Below the pieces are notes generated by a model. That model worked only from the letters and a program-made list of their open reading frames with translations, was not told the origin of the DNA and ran no database searches. Shown here piece after piece: positions 29,745 through 35,649 of a stretch of 35,649 nucleotides of DNA. The first letter of the stretch is position 1; the number at the start of each line of letters is the position of its first letter. The DNA lies in NCBI RefSeq assembly GCF_000737195.2, contig NZ_JALM01000121.1, positions 1 through 35,649 of the forward strand, in the 5' to 3' direction. The DNA comes from Sciscionella sediminilitoris. GTDB taxonomy: Bacteria > Actinomycetota > Actinomycetes > Mycobacteriales > Pseudonocardiaceae. The position numbers were made by a program, and so were the translations under genes.

Positions 29745-29745
29745 T
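29740..29745 (+). promoter_or_regulatory. -10 box (leaderless) for the GNAT gene
   Basis: TATAGT ends 6 nt before ATG 29752. It includes the TAG stop of the upstream esterase gene. Confidence 0.65.
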
Positions 29746-29751
29746 GGGCGC

Positions 29752-30216
29752 ATGCTGGACCTACCCGCACCATTGCGTGCCCGCGCCCCGGAACCGGCCG
29801 ACCATCAGATCATCGTGGACCACATCCCGCAGTGGTGGGCCGATTCCCGCAGCACTTCCGGCGCACGCGAACTCGCCGGTCTCGTACAGCCACTGTTCCT
29901 CGAGCATTTCGCCGACACCAGCCTTGTGGTGCACGATGATTCCGGCGAGCTGGCGGCGTTCCTGATCGCGCTGCTCTCCCAGAGCAAACCGAACGAGTCC
30001 TACATTCACTTCGTCGGAATCGATCCCATCTACCGCGGAAAGGGGATCGGGAAAACCATGTACGAATGGTTCTTCGCGGCAGCTCGGAAACAGGGCCGCG
30101 ATAGGGTTTCCGCGATAACAGGGCAGGACAATCACGGCTCGATCGCGTTTCACACGAGCATGGGATTCTCCGTGGACACCAGCGGTGAAATGGTGAAATT
30201 CCGCAGGGAAATCTAG
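29752..30216 (+). CDS. GNAT family N-acetyltransferase
   Basis: A 154-residue acetyltransferase. Motif A with the acetyl-CoA pyrophosphate loop is 'VGIDPIYRGKGIGKTMYEWF' (Arg-Gly-Lys-Gly-Ile-Gly), preceded by 'LAAFLIALLSQSKPNESYIH' and followed by 'ITGQDNHGSIAFHTSMGFS' (motif B). N-terminal helices start 'LRARAPEPADHQIIVDHIPQ'. It transfers acetyl from acetyl-CoA to an amine; acceptor unknown. No Shine-Dalgarno; the start is supported by the TATAGT box 6 nt upstream. Its stop codon shares a CTAG with the convergent methyltransferase gene (4-bp overlap). Confidence 0.88.
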   Translation: MLDLPAPLRARAPEPADHQIIVDHIPQWWADSRSTSGARELAGLVQPLFLEHFADTSLVVHDDSGELAAFLIALLSQSKPNESYIHFVGIDPIYRGKGIGKTMYEWFFAAARKQGRDRVSAITGQDNHGSIAFHTSMGFSVDTSGEMVKFRREI

Positions 30217-31040
30217 GCGGATTTCCCGAAGGCGAACCGATACAGCCGAAGTGAGTCCTTCAGCAGCGGAATCCGGGCGATGAGTTCGTAGACCCCGCGC
30301 AGAACCGGATCCCCGATGCGGCCGGATTCACTGGTGACGGCACGTTCCTCGAGGCGGCGCAGAGCCGGGATCAGGTGTTCGATCTCGGCTCCGCCGTCGA
30401 CGGACCAGTTCATCCGGAACGCGCTGGTGAATCCCGGCAGCATCCGGGAAACCCGCACCACCCAGGACACCGCGCCGTCGAAAAGCAGTTCTCCCCCGGA
30501 GAATCGTTCGGTGATCCTGGTGAGCAGGGTGCGCACCTGCTCCTGTTCCAGGTACATCAGCAGTCCCTCGGCGAGCACCAGCACCGGGCGGTCGGCGGGA
30601 ATCTCGGCGAGCCATTCGGGATCGGTGACCGAGGAACCGATCATGCGGTAACCCGGTCGTTCTTCATAGATCCGCCGCCGGAGCTCGATCACCTCGGGAA
30701 GGTCCACATCGAACCAGCGAACCCGTTCGGGCAGATCCAGCCGGAACGCCCGGCCGTCCAGCCCGCAGCCGAGCTGGAGCACCGTCGCCTCGGGGTGACG
30801 GGTGAGGAAATCGCCCGCCCACTCGTCCAGTTGCTTGGCGCGCAGTACGACCAGGGCCCGGTCCCCGGAAGTGGCCCGCATCCGGAAGGAATCGAAGTCG
30901 TAGTCGATCCGGTCGACGGCCTCGGCGGCGACCGTATCCCCGAGTATCGGGCGAGCCGAACGACTGTCCCGCGCGCGGTGATAGAGCGTCACCAGCATGG
31001 TCCACTTGACGTCGGTGAAATCCACCGTCCCGGTAGCCAT
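30213..31040 (-). CDS. Class I SAM-dependent methyltransferase (LCMT/TcmP-like)
   Basis: A 275-residue O-methyltransferase. 'LYHRARDSRSARPILGDTVA', 'FRMRATSGDRALVVLRAKQL', SAM-binding 'VLQLGCGLDGRAFRLDLPER', 'VRWFDVDLPEVIELRR' and 'VLVLAEGLLMYLEQEQV' are the pattern of the leucine-carboxyl-methyltransferase/TcmP group, which often methylates polyketides or carboxylates. Substrate unknown. TAGTAT 6 nt before ATG 31040 suggests a leaderless transcript, independent of clpX, whose stop is 31 bp upstream on the same strand. Confidence 0.88.
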   Translation of the reverse strand: MATGTVDFTDVKWTMLVTLYHRARDSRSARPILGDTVAAEAVDRIDYDFDSFRMRATSGDRALVVLRAKQLDEWAGDFLTRHPEATVLQLGCGLDGRAFRLDLPERVRWFDVDLPEVIELRRRIYEERPGYRMIGSSVTDPEWLAEIPADRPVLVLAEGLLMYLEQEQVRTLLTRITERFSGGELLFDGAVSWVVRVSRMLPGFTSAFRMNWSVDGGAEIEHLIPALRRLEERAVTSESGRIGDPVLRGVYELIARIPLLKDSLRLYRFAFGKSA

Positions 31041-31046
31041 GCGGGG

Positions 31047-31052
31047 ATACTA
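31047..31052 (-). promoter_or_regulatory. -10 box (leaderless) for the methyltransferase gene
   Basis: On the minus strand TAGTAT ends 6 nt before ATG 31040, inside the 31-bp gap after clpX. No Shine-Dalgarno is present. Confidence 0.6.
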
Positions 31053-31071
31053 CGCCGGAATCAGGCGCGGA

Positions 31072-32358
31072 TCAGGCCGACTTCTCCCGGCGCTCGCGGC
31101 GGCTCGGCTGGCGCGCCACGATGGTCGGATTCACGTTCTCCCGCACGGTCTGCTCGGTGATCACGACCTTGGCGACATCCTCGCGGGAGGGAATGTCGTA
31201 CATCACCGGCTGGAGCACTTCCTCCATGATCGCGCGCAATCCACGCGCCCCGGTCCCGCGCAGGATGCCCTGATCGGCGATCGCCTCGAGGGCGGTCTTG
31301 GTGAACTCGAGCTCCACGTTGTCCAGCTCGAACAGCTTCGTGTACTGCTTGACCAGCGAGTTGCGCGGTTCGGTCAGGATCGCGACGAGCGCGTCCTTGT
31401 CCAGGTTGGTCACCGAGGCCACGATCGGCACCCGGCCGATGAACTCGGGGATCAGGCCGAACTTGATCAGGTCCTCGGGCATCGTGTCGGCGAAGAAGTC
31501 GGTGGTGTCGATCTCTTCCTTGGAACGGATCTCCGCCCCGAAACCGAGGCCGTGCTTGCCGACCCGGTCCTGGATGATCTTCTCCAGGCCCTGGAACGCA
31601 CCCGCGACGATGAACAGCACGTTCGTCGTGTCGATCTGGATGAACTCCTGGTGCGGGTGCTTGCGGCCGCCCTGCGGGGGCACGCTCGCCGAGGTTCCCT
31701 CGAGGATCTTCAGCAGCGCCTGCTGCACGCCCTCACCGGACACATCCCTGGTGATCGAGGGGTTCTCCGATTTGCGGGCGATCTTGTCGACCTCGTCGAT
31801 GTAGATGATGCCCGTCTCGGCCCGCTTGACGTCGTAGTCCGCCGCCTGGATGAGCTTGAGCAGGATGTTCTCCACATCCTCGCCCACATAGCCCGCCTCG
31901 GTCAGCGCGGTCGCGTCGGCGATGGCGAACGGGACGTTCAGCATGCGCGCGAGGGTCTGCGCCAGGTGGGTCTTCCCGCAGCCGGTCGGACCGAGCATCA
32001 GGATGTTCGACTTGGCCAGCTCGACGTTGTCGTCACCCGCGCTGCGCCCGCCGTTCTTCTCCGAGGCCTGGATGCGCTTGTAGTGGTTGTACACGGCTAC
32101 CGCGAGGACCTTCTTGGCCTCGTCCTGGCCGATCACGTACTGCTCGAGGAACTCCCGGATCTCGGTGGGCTTGGGCAGCTCCTCCAGCTCCACCTCGCCC
32201 GATTCGGCGAGCTCCTCCTCGATGATCTCGTTACAGAGGTCGATACATTCGTCACAGATGTACACGCCGGGTCCGGCGATGAGCTTCTTCACCTGCTTCT
32301 GGCTCTTGCCGCAGAAAGAGCACTTGAGCAGGTCCCCGCCGTCACCGATTCGTGCCAT
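31072..32358 (-). CDS. clpX: ATP-dependent protease ATP-binding subunit ClpX
   Basis: A 428-residue AAA+ unfoldase that feeds substrates to the ClpP peptidase in the cytoplasm. The zinc-binding domain has Cys13, Cys16, Cys35 and Cys38. Walker A is '[15 protein letters not shown]', the pore loop '[11 protein letters not shown]', Walker B '[11 protein letters not shown]', the RKH loop is in '[10 protein letters not shown]', and sensor 2 is '[13 protein letters not shown]'. Length and motifs are complete. It lies 258 bp downstream of clpP2 on the same strand, after a strong hairpin, so it probably has its own promoter as well. Confidence 0.98.
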   Translation of the reverse strand: MARIGDGGDLLKCSFCGKSQKQVKKLIAGPGVYICDECIDLCNEIIEEELAESGEVELEELPKPTEIREFLEQYVIGQDEAKKVLAVAVYNHYKRIQASEKNGGRSAGDDNVELAKSNILMLGPTGCGKTHLAQTLARMLNVPFAIADATALTEAGYVGEDVENILLKLIQAADYDVKRAETGIIYIDEVDKIARKSENPSITRDVSGEGVQQALLKILEGTSASVPPQGGRKHPHQEFIQIDTTNVLFIVAGAFQGLEKIIQDRVGKHGLGFGAEIRSKEEIDTTDFFADTMPEDLIKFGLIPEFIGRVPIVASVTNLDKDALVAILTEPRNSLVKQYTKLFELDNVELEFTKTALEAIADQGILRGTGARGLRAIMEEVLQPVMYDIPSREDVAKVVITEQTVRENVNPTIVARQPSRRERREKSA

Positions 32359-32441
32359 GACCGCTGACCTCGTCCCCTCCGGCGCGTGGACCGCGCCTGA
32401 ACGTCCTGTCGTTTACAACCGCTTTACGGCCGGGCGCCGAG

Positions 32442-32503
32442 CCCCACAACCCGGGGACCGCGGGAATACCACGACGGTACCCGCAGAACCCCCGGTTGTG
32501 GGG
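32442..32503 (-). terminator. Long hairpin between clpP2 and clpX
   Basis: CCCCACAACCCGGGG (32442-32456) and CCCCCGGTTGTGGGG (32489-32503) pair over 15 bp with one mismatch, and the 32-nt interior has a second stem (GCGGG/CCCGC with TACC/GGTA). It lies 114 nt after the clpP2 stop and 83 nt before the clpX start on the transcribed strand. It can act as a terminator or as an attenuator separating clpP1P2 from clpX. No T-run follows. Nothing else is seen in the 258-bp gap. Confidence 0.7.
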
Positions 32504-32616
32504 GAACAAGTCTGCAACGGCATGCCCGGCGGGCGGGTCGCGCCCGCCATCGCAGCCGTCACCAGCACTTTACCGGCTGGAAAGCGCCGCTGTCATGAGC
32601 GCGCGCCCACCGAGTC

Positions 32617-33258
32617 TCAGTCCTTGGCCGACGCCTTCCGGTACGGGAAGATGTCGTCGATGATCCCGTAGTCCTTCGCCTCCTGGGCGGTGAGGATCTT
32701 GTCCCGCTCGACGTCCTTGCGCACCTCGGCGGCGTCCTTGCCGGTGTGCCTGGAGAGCATGGTCTCCATCTGCTCGCGCATCCGGGAGATCTCCGCGGCC
32801 TGGATCTCCAGGTCGGAGACCTGGCCCTGGATCACGCCCGAGATCGCCGGCTGGTGGATCAGGATCCGCGCGTTCGGCAGCGCCGCGCGCTTACCCGGGG
32901 TTCCCGCGGCCAGCAGCACCGCGGCGGCCGAAGCGGCCTGGCCGAGGCACACCGTGGCGATGTCCGGGCGCACGAACTGCATCGTGTCGTAGATCGCCAT
33001 CAGCGAGGTGAACGAACCACCCGGCGAGTTGATGTACATCTGGATCTCGCGGTCCGGGTCGTCGGCCTCGAGATGCAGCAGCTGCGCCATCACGTCGTTC
33101 GCCGAGACGTCGTCCACCTGCACGCCGAGGAAGATGATCCGTTCCTCGTAGAGCTTGTTGTACGGGTTCGACTCCTTGACCCCGTAGCTGGTGCGCTCGA
33201 TGTAGGAGGGGAGGGTGTAGCGGGCCTGTGGGACCGGGTACCTGTTCATCGCGTCCAT
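32617..33258 (-). CDS. clpP2: ATP-dependent Clp protease proteolytic subunit 2
   Basis: A 213-residue serine peptidase that forms the ClpP1P2 tetradecamer and degrades proteins delivered by ClpX or ClpC. Catalytic Ser110 ('[12 protein letters not shown]'), His135 ('[10 protein letters not shown]') and Asp186 ('[16 protein letters not shown]') are all present, as is '[20 protein letters not shown]'. The longer N-terminus ('[20 protein letters not shown]') is typical of actinobacterial ClpP2. ATG 33258 follows AAGGAG at 6 nt. It lies 32 bp downstream of clpP1, same transcript. Confidence 0.97.
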   Translation of the reverse strand: MDAMNRYPVPQARYTLPSYIERTSYGVKESNPYNKLYEERIIFLGVQVDDVSANDVMAQLLHLEADDPDREIQMYINSPGGSFTSLMAIYDTMQFVRPDIATVCLGQAASAAAVLLAAGTPGKRAALPNARILIHQPAISGVIQGQVSDLEIQAAEISRMREQMETMLSRHTGKDAAEVRKDVERDKILTAQEAKDYGIIDDIFPYRKASAKD

Positions 33259-33290
33259 CGGATACTCCTTCGCTGCTCGTTCGGTTGGTC

Positions 33291-33884
33291 TCAGGCGCCC
33301 GCGCCCTCACCGGGCCGCTGCACGATCCGGTCGATGAACCCGTAGTCGAGCGCTTCCTGCGCGGTGAACCACCGGTCGCGGTCCGCGTCCTCGGTGATCT
33401 TCTCCACGGTCTGCCCGGTCTGCTCGGCGGTCAGCTTGGCCAGCTCGAGCTTCTGCTTGGTCAGCACCTCGGACCAGATCGCGATGTCCGAGGCGGTGCC
33501 GCCGACACCGGCGGAGGGCTGGTGCATCAGGATGCGCGAGTGCGGCAGCGCGGTCCGCTTGCCCGGGGCACCGGAGGAGAGCAGGAACTGGCCCATCGAC
33601 GCGGCCATGCCCATGGCGATCGTGGCCACATCCGGCTCGATGTACTGCATGGTGTCGTAGATCGCCAGCCCGGCAGACACCGATCCACCCGGGGAGTTGA
33701 TGTAGAGGGTGATGTCCTTCTCCGGGTCCTCCGCCCGCAGCAGCAACAGCTGCATGGTGAGCTGGTTGGCGACCTCGTCGTTGACCTCGGAGCCCAGCAC
33801 CACGATGCGCTCGCGGAGTAGCCGCTCGGTCACCGAGTCGTTGAGGGACAGCCCTTGGGTACCCGTCCGCATGTGTGCAGTCAC
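33291..33884 (-). CDS. clpP1: ATP-dependent Clp protease proteolytic subunit 1
   Basis: A 197-residue partner of ClpP2. Catalytic Ser96 ('[11 protein letters not shown]'), His121 ('ILMHQPSAG') and Asp170 ('[17 protein letters not shown]'); '[20 protein letters not shown]' is the family core. GTG 33884 is chosen because AAAGGG lies about 6 nt upstream and the length fits; a frame open to 33989 would give an unusual N-terminus, and ATG 33872 is the other alternative. It follows the tig terminator hairpin, so clpP1P2 are transcribed from a promoter in the 75-bp gap. Confidence 0.95.
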   Translation of the reverse strand: MTAHMRTGTQGLSLNDSVTERLLRERIVVLGSEVNDEVANQLTMQLLLLRAEDPEKDITLYINSPGGSVSAGLAIYDTMQYIEPDVATIAMGMAASMGQFLLSSGAPGKRTALPHSRILMHQPSAGVGGTASDIAIWSEVLTKQKLELAKLTAEQTGQTVEKITEDADRDRWFTAQEALDYGFIDRIVQRPGEGAGA

Positions 33885-33959
33885 GTCTGCCCTTTCGCTG
33901 GTCACGGGCGCGTCGGCCCGCTGATGGATATGTCGTCCGGTCTCTGTCACCGACCCTAA

Positions 33960-34001
33960 CGAACGCGGGCGGCGTCGAAGTCCCGACACCGCCCGCGTTC
34001 G
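33960..34001 (-). terminator. Strong hairpin terminator after tig
   Basis: CGAACGCGGGCGG (33960-33972) and CCGCCCGCGTTCG (33989-34001) pair perfectly over 13 bp, with a further GTCG/CGAC pair inside. It begins 15 nt past the tig stop. It lies between tig and clpP1 on the transcribed strand, so it divides them. Only a short TTAGGG follows. Confidence 0.85.
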
Positions 34002-34016
34002 CTCAGAGCTTGCGCT

Positions 34017-35414
34017 CTATTCCTGCCCTTCGGCCTTTTCTTCCGGCTCTTCGGCCTTCTCGACCTCGGCCGTCTCCGCCTCCGCGGCGTCCTTGGCCTC
34101 GCCGAACAGCTCCTCGAGGTCGATCTTCGCGCCCTCGGTGTCGGTGACCGTGGCCTGGCGCACCACGTTCGACAGCGCCTTGCCGCGGCGCACGTCCGCG
34201 AAGATCGCACCGAACTGACCGGACTCCTGCGCCCGCTTGACGTACTCGTCCGGGCTGATGCCGAACCGCTGCGCCTGGTAGATGATCCGCTCGGTGAGCT
34301 CGTTCTGCTCGACGCTGACCTGCTCCTGCTCGGCGATCGCGTCCAGGATCAGCTGCTGCTTGACCGCCTTCTCCGCCTCGGCCTTGGCCTCGGCGTCGAA
34401 CTCCTCGCGGGTCTGGCCCTGCGTCTCGAGGTAGGCGTTGAACTGGTCCTCGTCGTGGTCGAAGGGGTGCACCGCGTCGTGCTGGCGCTGCTCCACCTCC
34501 GCGTCCACGACCGCCTGCGGCAGCGGCACCTCGACGGTGTCCAGCAGCGCCTCGAGCACCTTGTCCCTGGCGTCCACGGCCTGCTGCATGGTGTTCATCC
34601 GGCCGACCCGCTCGCGCAGGCTCTCCCGCAGCTCATCGATCGTGTCGAACTCGCTGGCCATCGAGGCGAACTCGTCGTCGGCCTCGGGCAGCTCGCGCTC
34701 CTTGACCGACTGCACGGTCACTTCCACGTCCGCGTCCTTGCCCACGAACTCACCCGCGACCAGCTTGGTCGTGAAGTGCGTCGTGCCACCGGACTCGGTG
34801 CCGATCAGCGCCTCGTCGATGCCCTCGATGAGTTCACCCGAGCCGACCTCGTAGGAAAGGCCGGTCGTGGTCGCCTCGTCCACCTTGGTGCCGTCCACGG
34901 TCGCGGACAGGTCGATCGAGACGAAGTCGCCGTTCTCGATCGCCCGCTCCACCGTGCTCAGGGTGCCGAACCGGGCGCGGAGCTGGTCCAGCTCGGAGTC
35001 GACCTGCTCCTCGGTGACCGGGGCGGGATCCACGGTGACCGCGATCTCGCCGTACGCGGGAAGGGTCAGCTCGGGGCGGACGTCGACCTCGGCGGTGAAC
35101 TCGACCGGCTCACCGTCCTCGACCTTGGTGACCTCGATGTCCGGACGCCCGATCGTCGCGACCTCGTCGTTCTGCACGGCCTCGAGGTACTTCGTCGGCA
35201 CGACGTCGTTGACCACTTCGGACAGCACCGCCGCCCGGCCGATCCGGCCCTCGAGCAGGCGCGCCGGCGCCTTGCCCGGCCGGAACCCCGGGATGTTGAC
35301 CTGCTGCGCGAGCTTGCGGTAGACGGAGTCGAAACTCGGCTTCAGCTCGTCGAACGGCACCTCGACGTTGATCCTGACCCGTGTCGGGCTGAGCTGCTCG
35401 ACGGTGCTCTTCAA
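34017..35414 (-). CDS. tig: Trigger factor (ribosome-associated chaperone and prolyl isomerase)
   Basis: A 465-residue chaperone that binds ribosomal protein L23 and shields nascent chains. Ribosome-binding signature 'IPGFRPGKAP' (41-50); the FKBP-like isomerase domain (about 155-240, 'ENGDFVSIDLSATVDGTKVD', 'ELIEGIDEALIGTESG'); and a helical chaperone domain to about 425. The tail is acidic and Glu/Ala-rich ('EAETAEVEKAEEPEEKAEGQ'), usual in actinobacteria. TTG 35414 is chosen because AGGAG lies 7 nt upstream. It heads the tig-clpP1-clpP2-clpX cluster but has its own terminator. Confidence 0.97.
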   Translation of the reverse strand: MKSTVEQLSPTRVRINVEVPFDELKPSFDSVYRKLAQQVNIPGFRPGKAPARLLEGRIGRAAVLSEVVNDVVPTKYLEAVQNDEVATIGRPDIEVTKVEDGEPVEFTAEVDVRPELTLPAYGEIAVTVDPAPVTEEQVDSELDQLRARFGTLSTVERAIENGDFVSIDLSATVDGTKVDEATTTGLSYEVGSGELIEGIDEALIGTESGGTTHFTTKLVAGEFVGKDADVEVTVQSVKERELPEADDEFASMASEFDTIDELRESLRERVGRMNTMQQAVDARDKVLEALLDTVEVPLPQAVVDAEVEQRQHDAVHPFDHDEDQFNAYLETQGQTREEFDAEAKAEAEKAVKQQLILDAIAEQEQVSVEQNELTERIIYQAQRFGISPDEYVKRAQESGQFGAIFADVRRGKALSNVVRQATVTDTEGAKIDLEELFGEAKDAAEAETAEVEKAEEPEEKAEGQE

Positions 35415-35649
35415 CCTGATCTCCTGGTCTGGTAGTTACAGTGTCGGTAGATACCACTCTGACCAGCAGCCCTCGGCCACAGCGCGTGCGGCGGCCACTC
35501 CCAGTTTCCGTGGTATGCGTGCTCGGATGAGTCTGCCAGATGCCCAGGCGCAGGTCGGCGAGGGGTTGACAGAGGAGGTCGCGGCACTGCCGTGCTCACC
35601 TCCGGCGTTCCGGACAGCCGCGCGGCCAACTCCTCGCTCGCTAGCGCTC
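35415..35649. other. Region upstream of tig with no convincing gene
   Basis: This should hold the tig promoter. I see no clear -10/-35 pair and no tRNA. A small plus-strand frame starts at ATG 35527 (MSLPDAQAQVGEGLTEEV...) and stays open to the window edge (41 codons) but shows no Shine-Dalgarno and no recognised domain. A minus-strand frame through the same area has a random composition. Confidence 0.3.

Noticed and set aside
33885-33989. Longer clpP1 start at 33989
   Set aside because: It would add 35 Arg-rich residues not seen in ClpP proteins and would start within the tig terminator hairpin.
34000-34016. A GTTCGC...GCG pattern at the end of tig, reminiscent of a ClgR site
   Set aside because: It is part of the tig 3' end and terminator, not positioned in front of a promoter, and the match is loose.
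1-35649. CRISPR arrays, rRNA genes, insertion sequences with terminal repeats, riboswitches
   Set aside because: I looked for regularly spaced repeats, transposase motifs and conserved RNA cores and saw none.
35527-35649. Possible plus-strand gene running off the right edge
   Set aside because: Only 41 codons are visible, with no ribosome-binding site and no recognised domain; kept only as a note in the upstream region entry.

Overview
The window comes from a high-GC Gram-positive actinomycete. The evidence is the GC-rich third codon positions, the frequent GTG/TTG starts, the ATGA/GTGA gene overlaps, the order tig-clpP1-clpP2-clpX, and several TANNNT -10 boxes placed 6-7 nt before a start codon (leaderless mRNAs). 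A Pseudonocardiales-type host is my guess from the overall gene repertoire; the sequence alone does not prove it.

Positions 1 to about 12,130 are one end of an integrated temperate actinophage. A tyrosine integrase gene (10739-12076) stops 10 bp short of the 3' end of a tRNA-Arg(CCT) gene (12087-12159, minus strand), so the element used the tRNA 3' end as attB. The other end lies left of position 1. Left of the integrase are a membrane protein and a CI-like XRE repressor (plus strand). Next comes a regulatory region with repeated TGCA/TGCG half-sites, then a divergent minus-strand early operon. That operon starts with a Cro-like XRE gene and an excisionase, then several very small genes, then a recombination module (exonuclease split by a -1 frameshift, RecT, C5-cytosine methyltransferase). 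It continues with HNH, an HTH protein, a replication-initiation-like protein, a zinc finger, a Gp37/Gp68 protein and a RusA-like resolvase cut by the window edge. One gene breaks the pattern: a nucleotidyltransferase on the plus strand at 3790-4419 with its own leaderless promoter, which looks like cargo (a moron).

From 12150 to about 31,000 lie chromosomal metabolic and regulatory genes. They are a WYL regulator divergent from a DUF3224 protein and a winged-helix protein; a secreted protein with a thrombospondin-3-like calcium repeat; TetR and MocR regulators; two tandem AhpD-like proteins with a PEP mutase/isocitrate-lyase-like enzyme; a fatty-acyl-CoA ligase; a secreted penicillin-acylase-family hydrolase; valS; a haloacetate-dehalogenase-like hydrolase divergent from a CGNR regulator; fdhD; a Tat-exported esterase; a GNAT acetyltransferase; and a TcmP/LCMT-type methyltransferase. 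Several intergenic regions carry clear inverted or direct repeats that look like operators for the adjacent regulator.

From 31,072 to 35,414 is the protein quality-control cluster clpX, clpP2, clpP1, tig, all on the minus strand. A strong hairpin follows tig, and another sits between clpP2 and clpX. The last 235 bp hold no convincing gene.
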